DNA of 64,000 bases from Dyadobacter chenhuakuii (lineage in GTDB: Bacteria > Bacteroidota > Bacteroidia > Cytophagales > Spirosomataceae). The translations under genes were made by a program, and so were the position numbers. Where the stretch lies: the NCBI RefSeq assembly GCF_023821985.2, contig NZ_CP098805.1:186001-250000 (forward strand). The letters run 5' to 3'. Shown here in pieces: positions 52,434 through 62,310 of this stretch; position 1 is the first letter of the stretch; every line of letters begins with the position of its first letter. The notes beneath the pieces are model-generated. The model was not told where the DNA came from. It searched no databases and saw only the letters and a list, made by a program, of their open reading frames with translations.

Positions 52434-53708
52434 TTGAATTTCAATGAATTTGAACTCCACGAGGACGTGCTCAACGCCGTGGATTCCATGAACTACCAGC
52501 AGGCAACACCTATTCAGGAACAAGCGATCCCTTACATTCTTGGCGGCAAAGACCTGCTCGCCTGCGCCCAGACGGGTACAGGTAAAACAGCCGCATATCT
52601 GATCCCGATCCTTGATAAGGTTGCCCACGAAAATAATGGGAACACCGGCGCATTGATCCTCGTGCCGACGCGCGAGCTCGCTGTGCAGATTGATCAGCAG
52701 ATACAGGGACTGGGTTATTTCGTTGGCGCAACCAGTATTGCAGTTTATGGCGGTAACAAGGGTCCGGAATGGGACCAGCAGAAAAAAGCATTAACGCAGG
52801 GAGCAGATATCATTATAGCAACTCCGGGAAGGCTTATCGCACATTTGCAGTTGGGATACGTGACCTTTGGAAATGTAAAACACCTGGTCCTGGACGAAGC
52901 AGACAGGATGCTCGACATGGGTTTTCTGAGTGATATTTTGAAGATTATGAGCTTTTTGCCTGCAAAAAGACAAACTCTCATGTTCTCAGCAACAATGCCA
53001 CCAAAAATCGGTGATCTGGCAAAACGGATCCTGCAAAACCCTGAGGAAATAAGACTTGCCGTTTCGCGTCCAGTTGACCGGATCGATCAGCAGTTCTATA
53101 TGGCAAAGGACGAACAGAAACTGCCGTTATTATTGCACTTGCTTAGTCAGGTTGAAAATACGAGTATGGTGCTGTTTACTTCGCGCAAATCTACGGTTGA
53201 GCCGATCGTACGGGCGTTGCGAAAGCTCGGGCTGGCGGCAAGAGGGATCTCATCTGATTCCGAGCAGGCAGACCGTGAAATCGTATTAAGAGATTTCAAG
53301 AACAGACAATTTCCGGTGCTTGTAGCAACAGACGTGCTTTCACGCGGGATTGATATTGATAACCTGAGCCATGTCGTTAATTACGATGTGCCCCGGGATC
53401 CGGAAGATTACGTTCACCGTATCGGCCGGACAGCCCGCGCAGAAACGAAGGGCACGGCGATCACGTTTATCAATGAGCAAGATCAGAAATACGTATTGAA
53501 GATTGAAAGGCTTTTCGAAAAGGAACTTGAAAAGCAATCCATAACCCAGGATTTGGGCCTTGGCGATGCACCTGTATTTGAGCCGCGGCGGGCAAGGCCC
53601 TCGGGTGGTCGCAAGCCGGGGCCAGGCAGCAAGCCTGCTCATAAACCTTCGGGAAGACCTAAAAGACGTAAACCTAATAAAGAAACCAAAAATCCTACTC
53701 AGGCCTAG
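52434..53708 (+). CDS. DEAD-box RNA helicase (RhlE-like)
   Basis: A 424-residue ATP-dependent RNA helicase. Motifs in order: Q-motif YQQATPIQEQAIPY, motif I CAQTGTGKTAAYL, Ia VPTRELAVQ, II VLDEADRMLDMGF, III FSATMPP, V VATDVLSRGID and VI YVHRIGRTARA. A basic, Gly/Pro-rich tail (about 390-424) is typical for RNA binding. The frame begins after an in-frame TGA at 52428-52430, so the start is a TTG at 52434 or the ATT before it, not ATG; a five-codon ATG...TGA frame precedes it in the same frame. It probably acts in rRNA maturation or cold adaptation. Confidence 0.93.
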   Translation: MNFNEFELHEDVLNAVDSMNYQQATPIQEQAIPYILGGKDLLACAQTGTGKTAAYLIPILDKVAHENNGNTGALILVPTRELAVQIDQQIQGLGYFVGATSIAVYGGNKGPEWDQQKKALTQGADIIIATPGRLIAHLQLGYVTFGNVKHLVLDEADRMLDMGFLSDILKIMSFLPAKRQTLMFSATMPPKIGDLAKRILQNPEEIRLAVSRPVDRIDQQFYMAKDEQKLPLLLHLLSQVENTSMVLFTSRKSTVEPIVRALRKLGLAARGISSDSEQADREIVLRDFKNRQFPVLVATDVLSRGIDIDNLSHVVNYDVPRDPEDYVHRIGRTARAETKGTAITFINEQDQKYVLKIERLFEKELEKQSITQDLGLGDAPVFEPRRARPSGGRKPGPGSKPAHKPSGRPKRRKPNKETKNPTQA

Positions 53709-53869
53709 CCTGTCAGCGTTTGTCGAAAATGACGCAGCAAAAGCGACAAAGGATATAACTATATCAATTTTTATTTTAAGGATAAGAATGATATAAATGT
53801 GTTATGCCTTTTTTGCTTTTCATTTGCTTAATTTTTAAGTCGTCATGATTAAACTAAAATACCGTACTA

Positions 53870-54601
53870 TTGGACCGTTTGATAGATTGGATAAGGAACC
53901 ATAGGTTCAGCGTCACAGATCCGCCCATTGTTTCAATGGAAGGTTTGTTCTCACTGCTGTTGCTTTTGCTGTTGAGTCTGGTTGCTGTATTTTTTCACCT
54001 TATTCGTATTTTCTTTAATTCCCCCGTTGACTTTTCAATGGACTGGAATTTATTTTTAAGCTGGATTCCGCTGATTACTGCTTTCCTGGCCGATAATTTC
54101 ACAAAACGTTTCGGCAGCATTCCATTAACGCTGATCATTTTAACCACGCTCTGGCTCGCATTTTTTCCGAATGCGCCTTATATGATCACGGATCTGGCTC
54201 ACCTAACCGTTGACTACCACCGAGATCTGACCTGGCATGATGTAATTATGCTCTTCTTTTACGCAGAAGTAAGCCTTTTCAATGGTTTGGTGTCGCTATA
54301 CTGGATTCACCGTTCGTGGCGCCGTGTTTTTTCCAGGCGTGTCAGCATTACATTCCTTTTATTAAGCCTTCCGCTGGCCGGCTTTGGCGTTTACCTGGGA
54401 AGGGTCAGGCGCATGAACAGCTGGGACATTATCCATGATCCAAGGGCTATCCTGAACAACCTGATTGAAAGCGCGATGGACCGGACCGCCTGGGTTTTCA
54501 GTATGGAAATTGGCATGTTGCTAGGGATTTTATATCTGGTGCTGTGGGTTATCGTTCGTTTCAGGATCAGGTATAGCAAGAAGAATCAGGCAGTGGAGTA
54601 G
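53870..54601 (+). CDS. DUF1361 integral membrane protein
   Basis: About 221-243 residues of a DUF1361 membrane protein with several helices (LLLLLLLSLVAVFFHLIRIF, LSWIPLITAFLADNF, LIILTTLWLAFFPNAPYM, IMLFFYAEVSLFNGL, ISITFLLLSLPLAGFGVYLG). The conserved FPNAPYMITDLAHL, WHDVIMLFFYAE and GRVRRMNSWDIIHDP segments are family marks. Function is unknown. The frame has no ATG upstream; TTG at 53870 or ATG at 53936 are the possible starts, and the shorter form is compatible with the family. Confidence 0.82.
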   Translation: MDRLIDWIRNHRFSVTDPPIVSMEGLFSLLLLLLLSLVAVFFHLIRIFFNSPVDFSMDWNLFLSWIPLITAFLADNFTKRFGSIPLTLIILTTLWLAFFPNAPYMITDLAHLTVDYHRDLTWHDVIMLFFYAEVSLFNGLVSLYWIHRSWRRVFSRRVSITFLLLSLPLAGFGVYLGRVRRMNSWDIIHDPRAILNNLIESAMDRTAWVFSMEIGMLLGILYLVLWVIVRFRIRYSKKNQAVE

Positions 54602-54633
54602 GGATTTAGTCATGAAATCAATGTCACTTTGAT

Positions 54634-55365
54634 ATGCAGATATCCGATAACGTTAAGGACTCTTATTCTTCACAATATAATGATGACTCCGTTTCCTGGC
54701 GCAACACCGGTGCCAAATACAAGGCGCGTAACATTGTAGCACTTTCCAGACACATTAAATTCAAAAATGTGCTCGAAGTAGGCGCAGGGGAGGGAAGTAT
54801 CCTGAACTGGCTTTCTCAGTGGGATTTTTGCCAGGACCTTAATTGCGTTGAAATTTCGGAAAGCGGCATTGGCTTAATCAAGTCAAAGCAAATCAAGCAC
54901 CTGAACGACGTCCTGCTTTTTGACGGATACCAAATCCCTTATCCGGATAACCATTTTGATCTGGTTATCTGTTCGCATGTCTTGGAGCACGTCGAGCATG
55001 AGCGCATCCTTTTAAGGGAAATCAAACGGGTCTCTAAATATCAGATTTTCGAAGTGCCCATTGATTTTTCTTTTTATGTAGATAAAAAAGTCAAGCATTT
55101 CCTATCCTACGGGCACATTAACATTTACACGCCTGCATTACTCCGGTTCCTGCTGATGTCTGAGAACTTTCAGATCAAAAAGGACATTTGCCATCTTTAT
55201 GATGACGAAGTGATCAAGCCGCTTTTTAAAAACAATCCCTCAGGTTTTTATCTAACAAAAATCAAGCATTTCGTTTTGCGGCTCTTTCCATATCTGATGG
55301 GCATCAAGCCGAATGCTTATGCGGTGCTGACAGAGAAAACAGAGAAGGATCTCTCCATATTTTAA
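54634..55365 (+). CDS. Class I SAM-dependent methyltransferase
   Basis: A 243-residue methyltransferase with the Rossmann motif LEVGAGEGSILNW, LNCVEISESG and DLVICSHVLEHVEHE, the usual SAM-binding set of Methyltransf_11-like enzymes. The acceptor is not predictable. The stop is followed directly by the GTG start of the pseudouridine synthase (TAA then GTG), so the genes are tightly linked. It begins 32 bp after the DUF1361 stop. Confidence 0.85.
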   Translation: MQISDNVKDSYSSQYNDDSVSWRNTGAKYKARNIVALSRHIKFKNVLEVGAGEGSILNWLSQWDFCQDLNCVEISESGIGLIKSKQIKHLNDVLLFDGYQIPYPDNHFDLVICSHVLEHVEHERILLREIKRVSKYQIFEVPIDFSFYVDKKVKHFLSYGHINIYTPALLRFLLMSENFQIKKDICHLYDDEVIKPLFKNNPSGFYLTKIKHFVLRLFPYLMGIKPNAYAVLTEKTEKDLSIF

Positions 55366-56097
55366 GTGACAGCGCCGACACATTCACCCCTTCAAATCCT
55401 TTATCAGGACACGGATCTCGTAGCAATCAATAAACCAAACGGACTGCTCGTCCACCGCTCACCGATTGCAGCAGATGCAGACGTCTTCGCAGTCCAGATA
55501 CTCCGGGACCAGCTCGGCCAAAAAGTATATCCCGTTCACCGTCTCGACCGAAAAACTTCCGGCGTACTGCTCTTTGCATTGAACGAAGAAATGAACAGCC
55601 TGATGCAGCAACAGTTTCAGGAAGGAAAAGTTGAAAAAACCTATCACGCCATTGTCAGAGGCTACACGCCCGATCAGCTTGACATTGATTACCCATTAAA
55701 AAGAGAAGACGGCACGATCCAGGAAGCCTTCACCTCACTGCGCACCCTTGAAAGAACAGAAGTGAATTTCGCCATCGGAAAGCACCCGACGTCCCGCTAC
55801 TCGCTGGTAGAGCTAAAACCCACCACCGGCCGCATGCACCAGCTGCGCAAACACATGGCCCACATTTTCCATCCCATCATCGGCGATAGGCCGCATGGAT
55901 GTAACAAGCAGAACCGTTATTTTAAGGAGGAGTTAGGGATGAGTACAATGATGCTGCATGCGTTAGAAATAGCATTTCAGGTGCCAAACAAAACCGGGGA
56001 GATGCAAATACGTGCCAACTTCCAGCCAGATTTTCTTGAAGTTTGCCAAAAGCTTTCATTCCGGAGCCAGCTCATCGAAGGACCGGATAATTTTTAG
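55366..56097 (+). CDS. truC: tRNA pseudouridine(65) synthase TruC-like
   Basis: A 243-residue RluA-family pseudouridine synthase. LQILYQDTDLVAINKPNGLL and VHRLDRKTSGVLLFAL (catalytic Asp in HRLD) are hallmarks; YHAIVRGYT, TGRMHQLRKHMAHIFHPIIG and MLHALEIAF follow. The pattern of NKPNGLLVHRS near the start and HPIIGDRPHG fits TruC, which modifies U65 of tRNA. The frame begins with GTG directly at the previous gene's stop. Confidence 0.85.
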   Translation: MTAPTHSPLQILYQDTDLVAINKPNGLLVHRSPIAADADVFAVQILRDQLGQKVYPVHRLDRKTSGVLLFALNEEMNSLMQQQFQEGKVEKTYHAIVRGYTPDQLDIDYPLKREDGTIQEAFTSLRTLERTEVNFAIGKHPTSRYSLVELKPTTGRMHQLRKHMAHIFHPIIGDRPHGCNKQNRYFKEELGMSTMMLHALEIAFQVPNKTGEMQIRANFQPDFLEVCQKLSFRSQLIEGPDNF

Positions 56098-56119
56098 AAG
56101 CTGGGCGCCAACTTAAACT

Positions 56120-56764
56120 TCACTTGCCAACATTAAACCCCTCAATTTCCCTAAGCATCTGCAAAGACTTGATTACAGGATCCCAATCCTTACCCCTGAA
56201 AAGCAGTTTAAACCACTTCCTATCCCGGTTTTCATACTTAATGTTGAAGAAAAGCCATAGAGCCGCCACCAAAAAGATTAATGTTACAATCACCTGGGCG
56301 GTTAACCATCCTTGGTTGGCAAACATTTTTTGCTGGATGCTGAAAGTCGTCCAGACAGGTGCATGCAGAAACATCAGCTTGTATATCCATAGCGTAGAGC
56401 TTTTTAACTTCGCCAATCGGAACTGTGTTGTTAGCAGTGGCTCGCCCAGGTCTGTTTGATAGATCAATGCAAGCTGGTAAATATAGATTGCGATGACAAT
56501 TGTCAAGAGCACGGCATGCGTAGCGATCGAAAACCAGAAAAACGGGCTGGCGTAGGCGTAGGTTTGATACAGCACAGAGCTCAGGAAAGCGATCCATAAC
56601 AAGCTGCCCATGACTATAAAAAGCTTCATGGGAACCATCGAGCTCACCAACGACTTGATTTTGATAAGCGTAATGGCACTGGCATTCTGCCGGTTCAAAA
56701 CCAGGTTTTCTTCAAGTTTCTGATCATAGGAACGCCACAAGGCGATCAATTCTGACTCCTGCAT
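56120..56764 (-). CDS. Four-helix membrane protein paired with an ECF sigma factor
   Basis: A 214-residue protein with no recognised family. The first 45 residues are polar and helical (LIALWRSYDQKLEENLVLNR). Four membrane segments follow (about VMGSLLWIAFLSSVLYQT, FFWFSIATHAVLLTIVIAI, FLHAPVWTTF and QVIVTLIFLVAALWLFFNI). The gene starts 4 bp after the sigma factor stop on the same strand, so the two are a unit. A membrane anti-sigma or sensor role is inferred from the pairing; the polar N-terminus could contact the sigma factor. Confidence 0.65.
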   Translation of the reverse strand: MQESELIALWRSYDQKLEENLVLNRQNASAITLIKIKSLVSSMVPMKLFIVMGSLLWIAFLSSVLYQTYAYASPFFWFSIATHAVLLTIVIAIYIYQLALIYQTDLGEPLLTTQFRLAKLKSSTLWIYKLMFLHAPVWTTFSIQQKMFANQGWLTAQVIVTLIFLVAALWLFFNIKYENRDRKWFKLLFRGKDWDPVIKSLQMLREIEGFNVGK

Positions 56765-56768
56765 ATGC

Positions 56769-57275
56769 TTAGGGTTTTAATGTTGCAAATTTTTGTTTGA
56801 GCTGCTCTTTAATGCGGAAAACTTTGGTCGAAACATTTGAAACGCTTATGCCCAGAATATCGGCAATCTCCTGATGGCTCCGATCTTCCAGATAGAGCAG
56901 GATAAGCGCACGGTCAAAGTCATTCAGCTGCCGGATAAAGCGGTGAAGCATGGAGAATTCCGAATCCGGATCCACCTGTTCGTCCGTGGCGATCAAGCTG
57001 ATAATATCCTCAGTTAGAGCCTGATTTCGTTTGTCGCGGCTCGACTGTTTCCGGTAAAAAGAAATTGACACGTTCAATGCAATGCGGTATATCCAGGTGG
57101 TTATCCTAAACTGATCATTGTATTTGGGATAAGCTTGCCAGAGCTGTATGATAATTTCCTGCAAAAGGTCCTTCCTGTTTTCTCTGTCCTTACAATACGC
57201 ATTGGCCACTTTAAAAATGATCCCCTTATTGTCCTCAATCATATTCAGGAAGTTGTCTTTGTCAGAGGGCTGCAT
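56769..57275 (-). CDS. ECF-type RNA polymerase sigma factor
   Basis: About 168 residues of a sigma-70 family ECF factor. Region 2 contains NAYCKDRENRKDLLQEIIIQ and ITTWIYRIALNVSISFYRK. Region 4 has FDRALILLYLEDRSHQEIAD and ILGISVSNVSTKVFRIKEQL (helix-turn-helix). The ATG at 57275 (MQPSDKDNFLNMIEDN) was preferred to a TTG sixteen codons upstream. It is encoded immediately before a four-helix membrane protein, which may control it. Target promoters are unknown. Confidence 0.9.
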   Translation of the reverse strand: MQPSDKDNFLNMIEDNKGIIFKVANAYCKDRENRKDLLQEIIIQLWQAYPKYNDQFRITTWIYRIALNVSISFYRKQSSRDKRNQALTEDIISLIATDEQVDPDSEFSMLHRFIRQLNDFDRALILLYLEDRSHQEIADILGISVSNVSTKVFRIKEQLKQKFATLKP

Positions 57276-57475
57276 GAGGATTCTTATTTTTTTTCGCTTG
57301 GGAAACAACGTGGGTTCAGACAATTATTCGCAACACCGGTAATTAAATCACAGAATTACACGAATTTTTTGCAGTTAATATCCCAGGAAGCACACGATCA
57401 ATAGTGCTTGGTGCTGTAAGCATACAACTTGCTTGCCAACATTTCTACGATCAGTTACTAATAGTTGAATCAAAA

Positions 57476-57506
57476 TAATTGTATTGAAACTAAAACTAAT
57501 TGTATT
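57476..57506 (+). repeat. Direct repeat TAATTGTATT, 21 bp apart, upstream of the hybrid kinase
   Basis: Copies at 57476-57485 and 57497-57506, two helical turns apart, end 8 bp before the ATG at 57514. The spacing suggests a dimeric regulator binding site; the regulator is unknown. Confidence 0.4.
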
Positions 57507-57513
57507 TTTATAG

Positions 57514-60500
57514 ATGAATGAAGAGGTACATGATGTTGACGTCGAAAAAAACGACGCCGTTCCGCTTTCTGTTTTGGAACAAAAAAGATTGAAGACACTG
57601 CTAAGCTATTCAATTCTGGATACGGCAGGGCAGGAAGAGTTTGATGGTCTTGCAGATCTGGCCTGCCTGGCGTGCGAGGCGCCAGTATGCATCATTACAT
57701 TTATTGATCAAAAAAGGCTTTGGATTAAGTCCAGCCGCGGAACCCAGCTAAGCGAAATCGATCGCAGAACCTCTTTTTGTCAGTATACCATCCTGCAAGG
57801 TTCGGTTTTTGAAATCGAGGATGTCAGCCTGGATGATCGCTTCCGGGGCAACGACTTACTGAATGAACAACCTGACCTTCGTTTTTACGCAGGCTACCCA
57901 CTTACGGATCCCGCAGGCTACCCGCTGGGCGCGATCTGTGTGCTGGACAATAAAGTCCGAAAACTTACCGAGGTTCAAAGCAAGTCGCTGCAACTGATTG
58001 CTTCCCAGGTTATGGCCCTGGTCACATATCACAAAGAACGCATGCATGCTGGCATACAGCGGCAGGGCAATGATAACGCCTTCATTAAAGAAAAAACGAG
58101 CAGCGAGGAAAAACTCAAATCATTTTTTGAGAGCTCACAGGGGCTCATGTGCACCCATGATCTGGATGGCAACTTTACCGCCGTTAACTCTGTTGGGGCG
58201 GATCTTTTGGGATATACCGTAGAGGAATTTTTGAAAATGAATTTGCTGGATGTGACCCCTCAAAAACACCGGCAAGGCTTACGGGATTACTTCCAGCAGA
58301 TTACGAATTCGGGCAAATCCAGCGGTTTGATGACGACCGTGCATAAGGACGGGCGTCAGGTCATTTGGAGTTACCGCAATGCACTGGTTATGGACGGAAA
58401 TGGACACGGTTATGTTGTGGGTAACTGCATAGACATTACCCAAATGCATAATCAGGCCAAGGAACTGCTCCGAACTCAGCAAATGCTCATGCAAACCAGC
58501 CTTATTGCAGGCATAGGAGGTTGGGAATACAATTTGAACGAAAAAGAACTCTACTGGTCTGATCTGGCTAGTAAAATTTACCAGCAGGATCCTGATTTGA
58601 AGCTCAATCTAGATAATGTGCTGAACCTATACAAGGACGGTGAGAGTAGGGAAAAAGTGATAAAAGCCATAGCGGATGCCACCAATTATGGCACGGCTCA
58701 TGACATAGAAGTTCAGATTTTAACAGGTAAGCACGAAGAGCGCTGGGTGCGACTCGTTGTCAATGCCGAGTTCAGAAAAGGGAAATGTAAAAAACTTTAC
58801 GGGACGGTTCAGGACATTGATGAGAAGAAAAAAACAGCGTTGCAGGTTGAGCATACCAAAGAGCAGCTTAGCATGCAGCAGGCGCGCCTGCTGGCATTTG
58901 TCGAGCACATTCCTGCCGTTGTGGCCATGCTCGACAATGATATCCGGTATCTGGCTGTAAGCCGCAAGTGGGAACAGGAATATGGATTGCGTAGCCAAGA
59001 TATTATTGGCATAAGCCATTACGATGTCTTTACAGATACAGATCAGGAATGGAAGGATATACACCGACAGGCCCTTGCAGGCAAACGCATGCTGCGTGGA
59101 GAACAAGTATCCCGACCGGATGGATGGAGCCATGACCGGTATCTGACCTGGGAAGTCTGGCCCTGGTTTCAGTTTGATGGCGCCATTGGGGGCATTATAA
59201 CGCTCATTCAGGATGTAACGGAAATTGAGCTGCACCGCCAGGAACTAAAAACGGCCCGTCATCTGGCTGAACAAGCCAATATGGCCAAGTCAGAGTTTTT
59301 GGCCAACATGAGCCATGAGATACGAACGCCCTTGAATGGCGTAATCGGCTTTACGGACCTGGTTCTTAAAACGCATATGAGCGATACGCAGAAGCAATAT
59401 CTGAGCTTCGTTCACCAGTCTGCCAACACATTGCTGAGCATTATCAATGATATTCTGGATTTTTCCAAAATTGAAGCGGGTAAGCTCGAACTGGATATTG
59501 ACAAATATGATATCTATGAGATAGCAGCGCAAACGGCCGACATTATTTCGTTTCAGGTACAAAACAAAGGACTGGAAATGCTGCTGGACATCCCAGCCTG
59601 TCTGCCGCAGTATGTCTGGGTGGATGATATCAGGCTGAAACAGGTGTTAATAAATTTATTAAGCAATGCAGCCAAATTTACCGAGTGCGGAGAGATTGAG
59701 TTAAAAATTGAAATTCTGGACTACCGACCGGAAAATGACGATATGATTACTTGCCGCTTTATTGTGCGTGATACAGGCATCGGCATCCGTAAAGAGAAGA
59801 AAGCCAAAATATTTGAAGCTTTCCTGCAGGAAGACGGTTCAACAACGAAGCGGTATGGAGGAACCGGGCTAGGGCTGACGATCTCCAATCAGCTTCTGGC
59901 CCTTATGGGTAGCAGCCTTCATCTGGATAGTGCCGTTGGGGTTGGCAGCACGCTATACTTTGATCTGACCATGAAGTCAGAAGCCGGCGATATAAATCCA
60001 AACCAGGCTATCACCAACATTGACCGGGTGCTGATCGTTGACGATAATACCAAAAGCCGCCAGCTGATAGAACGAATGCTGGCCCAGCTGGGAATCAAAT
60101 CAGATCAGGCTGAAAATGGGGCGCAGGCATTGGATATACTTTCGGCTGACATGGCTTATAATGTTGCGTTAATAGATTATCACATGCTCCATATGGATGG
60201 ACTGGAAACGGTTCGCCGTATCCGGCAGACACTTTCGGCCGCTCAGCTTCCTATTATCTTACTTAACAGCTCGGCAGATGACGCTGTCGTTCTTCGCGCA
60301 TCCCAGGAGCTGCATATTAACTCGCGGTTGATGAAACCAATTAAATTGGGGAATATAGCGCTTTCACTTGCCAATTTGTCGCCTGTTGAACCCCAGCAGC
60401 AAACTCCCGCTGCGGCTGAGGAACAGGGTTTTACTTCCAAAGCACTTACTATTCTTGTTGCCGAGGATCATCTCATTAATATGATCCTTGCCAAAACCGT

Positions 60501-60828
60501 CATTAAAAAGCTTGCAGTGAATGCAACGATATGGGAAGCGGCCAACGGCCTGGAAGCGTTGGCGCTGTGTCAGAAGCAGTTACCGGATTTGATTTTTATG
60601 GACATTCAGATGCCGCTGATGAATGGTCATGAGGCAACTTCGCAGATCAGGAAGCTGCCGGGTGCTGATAAAGTGCCCATTGTCGCCTTGACTGCCGGAA
60701 ATGTAATGGGAGAAAAAGAACGATGTCTTGAAGCCGGTATGGACGATTTCGTGGCCAAACCATTTGTGCAAAATGCAATCTGGCAGGTATTTGAGCGGTT
60801 TTTAGATTTGAACGATCATTCCAAATAG
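57514..60828 (+). CDS. Hybrid sensor histidine kinase with GAF, PAS, HisKA, HATPase and two receiver domains
   Basis: A 1104-residue cytosolic hybrid kinase. N-terminal GAF domain (about 30-185; [30 protein letters not shown]), three PAS regions (about 195-315, 320-440, 445-575), HisKA with [19 protein letters not shown] (His601), HATPase_c ([35 protein letters not shown]), then two REC domains with phospho-acceptor Asp888 (VALIDYHML) and Asp1030 ([14 protein letters not shown]). No membrane helices, so it senses an internal or diffusible signal. No response regulator gene is adjacent; it may pass phosphate to a separate HPt. Confidence 0.93.
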   Translation: MNEEVHDVDVEKNDAVPLSVLEQKRLKTLLSYSILDTAGQEEFDGLADLACLACEAPVCIITFIDQKRLWIKSSRGTQLSEIDRRTSFCQYTILQGSVFEIEDVSLDDRFRGNDLLNEQPDLRFYAGYPLTDPAGYPLGAICVLDNKVRKLTEVQSKSLQLIASQVMALVTYHKERMHAGIQRQGNDNAFIKEKTSSEEKLKSFFESSQGLMCTHDLDGNFTAVNSVGADLLGYTVEEFLKMNLLDVTPQKHRQGLRDYFQQITNSGKSSGLMTTVHKDGRQVIWSYRNALVMDGNGHGYVVGNCIDITQMHNQAKELLRTQQMLMQTSLIAGIGGWEYNLNEKELYWSDLASKIYQQDPDLKLNLDNVLNLYKDGESREKVIKAIADATNYGTAHDIEVQILTGKHEERWVRLVVNAEFRKGKCKKLYGTVQDIDEKKKTALQVEHTKEQLSMQQARLLAFVEHIPAVVAMLDNDIRYLAVSRKWEQEYGLRSQDIIGISHYDVFTDTDQEWKDIHRQALAGKRMLRGEQVSRPDGWSHDRYLTWEVWPWFQFDGAIGGIITLIQDVTEIELHRQELKTARHLAEQANMAKSEFLANMSHEIRTPLNGVIGFTDLVLKTHMSDTQKQYLSFVHQSANTLLSIINDILDFSKIEAGKLELDIDKYDIYEIAAQTADIISFQVQNKGLEMLLDIPACLPQYVWVDDIRLKQVLINLLSNAAKFTECGEIELKIEILDYRPENDDMITCRFIVRDTGIGIRKEKKAKIFEAFLQEDGSTTKRYGGTGLGLTISNQLLALMGSSLHLDSAVGVGSTLYFDLTMKSEAGDINPNQAITNIDRVLIVDDNTKSRQLIERMLAQLGIKSDQAENGAQALDILSADMAYNVALIDYHMLHMDGLETVRRIRQTLSAAQLPIILLNSSADDAVVLRASQELHINSRLMKPIKLGNIALSLANLSPVEPQQQTPAAAEEQGFTSKALTILVAEDHLINMILAKTVIKKLAVNATIWEAANGLEALALCQKQLPDLIFMDIQMPLMNGHEATSQIRKLPGADKVPIVALTAGNVMGEKERCLEAGMDDFVAKPFVQNAIWQVFERFLDLNDHSK

Positions 60829-60837
60829 AACGAATGC

Positions 60838-60868
60838 AAGCAATATGGATGTATTATCGATATTGCTT
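60838..60868 (+). repeat. Inverted repeat AAGCAATAT / ATATTGCTT downstream of the kinase gene
   Basis: Perfect 9-bp arms with a 13-base loop, 10 bp past the kinase stop. It lacks a clear T-tract, so it is a possible but weak terminator. Confidence 0.35.
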
Positions 60869-60985
60869 CACTGACCAATCTTTAAGGAATCTCATGGCAT
60901 TGGCGCGAGTTTAGTATACATGATAGTGGCGTCTATATCGAATATAGCGTAACAGTAGTGCTTTCGTATTAATCTAAATAACGGG

Positions 60986-61675
60986 ATGAGTAAATTTAAA
61001 GTAGAAGTTTTGTCTTTTGAGCACATTCAGGAATTGCCTGGATCCTGGGAAAAAAATAATTTGGTAAACCTCTTGGAGGCAATGGATTACCAAAATCCCA
61101 ACGAAATAAAGGAAGCTGAGTTGAAGGAAATGTGCATGATGTCGCTGACTGATTTTGAACCGGAAGAGGCGGCAAAAATCGTTTTGGATTACACCATCGC
61201 CGGGCGCTTGACAGAGGGCCAGATACAAAATCTATCCCATGAGATCTTAACTGAAAAACTTTGGGAAGAATACCCGGAGCTAGCCTTGCATCCGGATCTT
61301 TACCGCTCCACGCAGCTGCTATACGAGGCTTTTAACGGAAAGTTCCCACGCGTCGAAGCAGTCCAGTTTACGATTCAAATAAGCGGAGACATCAGTATTT
61401 TCAATGAAAATCCCGAGGCACCCATCGTCCGTATACTTGCTGCCGGCATGTCCGACAGGAGCCTGATCCATCGTCTGTTTTCTGAGCAGATTGAAAGCAG
61501 CCACTTTGAAGAGGCCAAGGATATCATCTGGCAATTAAAGCAGGTTTCCCAAAGTGAGACATCGGTTACCTATGAAATCGTCAGCTCATCATACTGGCTC
61601 GATGAAATCAAATATGCTGATAGCTACGAAGCCGAAACGCATGCCGACGCTGCTGACGATGAGGTAGGTCGGTAG
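60986..61675 (+). CDS. Hypothetical cytosolic protein (229 aa)
   Basis: Not recognised. It starts MSKFKVEVLSFEHIQELPGS; the first 100 residues are predicted helical and acidic (EEYPELALHPDLY), with a later segment rich in beta-type strands (VEAVQFTIQISGDISIF, VRILAAGMSDRSLIH) and a C-terminal acidic tail (AETHADAADDEVGR). There is no signal peptide or membrane segment. It sits 157 bp after the hybrid kinase in the same direction, but no direct functional link is shown. Confidence 0.6.
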   Translation: MSKFKVEVLSFEHIQELPGSWEKNNLVNLLEAMDYQNPNEIKEAELKEMCMMSLTDFEPEEAAKIVLDYTIAGRLTEGQIQNLSHEILTEKLWEEYPELALHPDLYRSTQLLYEAFNGKFPRVEAVQFTIQISGDISIFNENPEAPIVRILAAGMSDRSLIHRLFSEQIESSHFEEAKDIIWQLKQVSQSETSVTYEIVSSSYWLDEIKYADSYEAETHADAADDEVGR

Positions 61676-61711
61676 CGTGCTAAAAATACTTAGTACATTT
61701 AAGAAAACCCC

Positions 61712-61719
61712 TAAATTTG
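61712..61719 (+). promoter_or_regulatory. -7 element TAAATTTG upstream of the SnoaL-like gene
   Basis: Matches TAnnTTTG and ends 28 bp before the ATG at 61748, a suitable position for a promoter. No matching -33 element. Confidence 0.4.
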
Positions 61720-61747
61720 TTTCTTAATAATTACGCTCTACAAACCA

Positions 61748-62206
61748 ATGAAAACCCTCCACATTTTAGTTGCAAGCCTGTTAATATTTGCATCCTGCCA
61801 GTCCAAGAAAACGGATCAGAATAGCCCGGTAACGGCCAGTTCTGACAATGAAAAACTTCTCAAAGATTACTTTGACAAGTTCAATCAGCACAATTGGAAG
61901 GAGATGGCAGCCATGTATTCAGATACGGCAGAATTTAAAGATCCATCGCTGGGGCAGGGTATTGTCAAACAGTCCCACGAGCAGATCATCAAGAAGTATG
62001 GCGAGTTGCAGCAAATGATCCCGGATGTTCGCGATAGTCTTGTCAATATGTATCCTTCGGGCGATAAACACATGATCGTCGAGTTTATCTCGACGGGCAC
62101 CGCGCCTGACAAGTCAAAATTTACGATGCCCATCTGCACCATTTTTACAATAGTAGACGGGAAGATTACACAGGATTTTACCTACTACGACAATTTTACC
62201 GAGTAG
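61748..62206 (+). CDS. SnoaL-like (NTF2 fold) lipoprotein
   Basis: A 152-residue lipoprotein. The signal ends IFASC with the Cys as the lipidation site. The remaining domain (LLKDYFDKFNQHNWKEMAAM, YSDTAEFKDPSLGQGI, FTMPICTIFTIVDGKI, DFTYYDNFTE) is a SnoaL/NTF2-like cone-shaped fold. Such proteins bind small molecules or act as isomerase-like enzymes, but no activity can be assigned. Confidence 0.82.
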   Translation: MKTLHILVASLLIFASCQSKKTDQNSPVTASSDNEKLLKDYFDKFNQHNWKEMAAMYSDTAEFKDPSLGQGIVKQSHEQIIKKYGELQQMIPDVRDSLVNMYPSGDKHMIVEFISTGTAPDKSKFTMPICTIFTIVDGKITQDFTYYDNFTE

Positions 62207-62310
62207 CTCAGAAGCCCGCCTTTTATTTGAGCAATGATCGCTAAGAGGGAACTCTGTGGCCAGCTAAATGTTTTTTACTAACAGTATTATTATTGTTAGT
62301 AAAAACAGAT

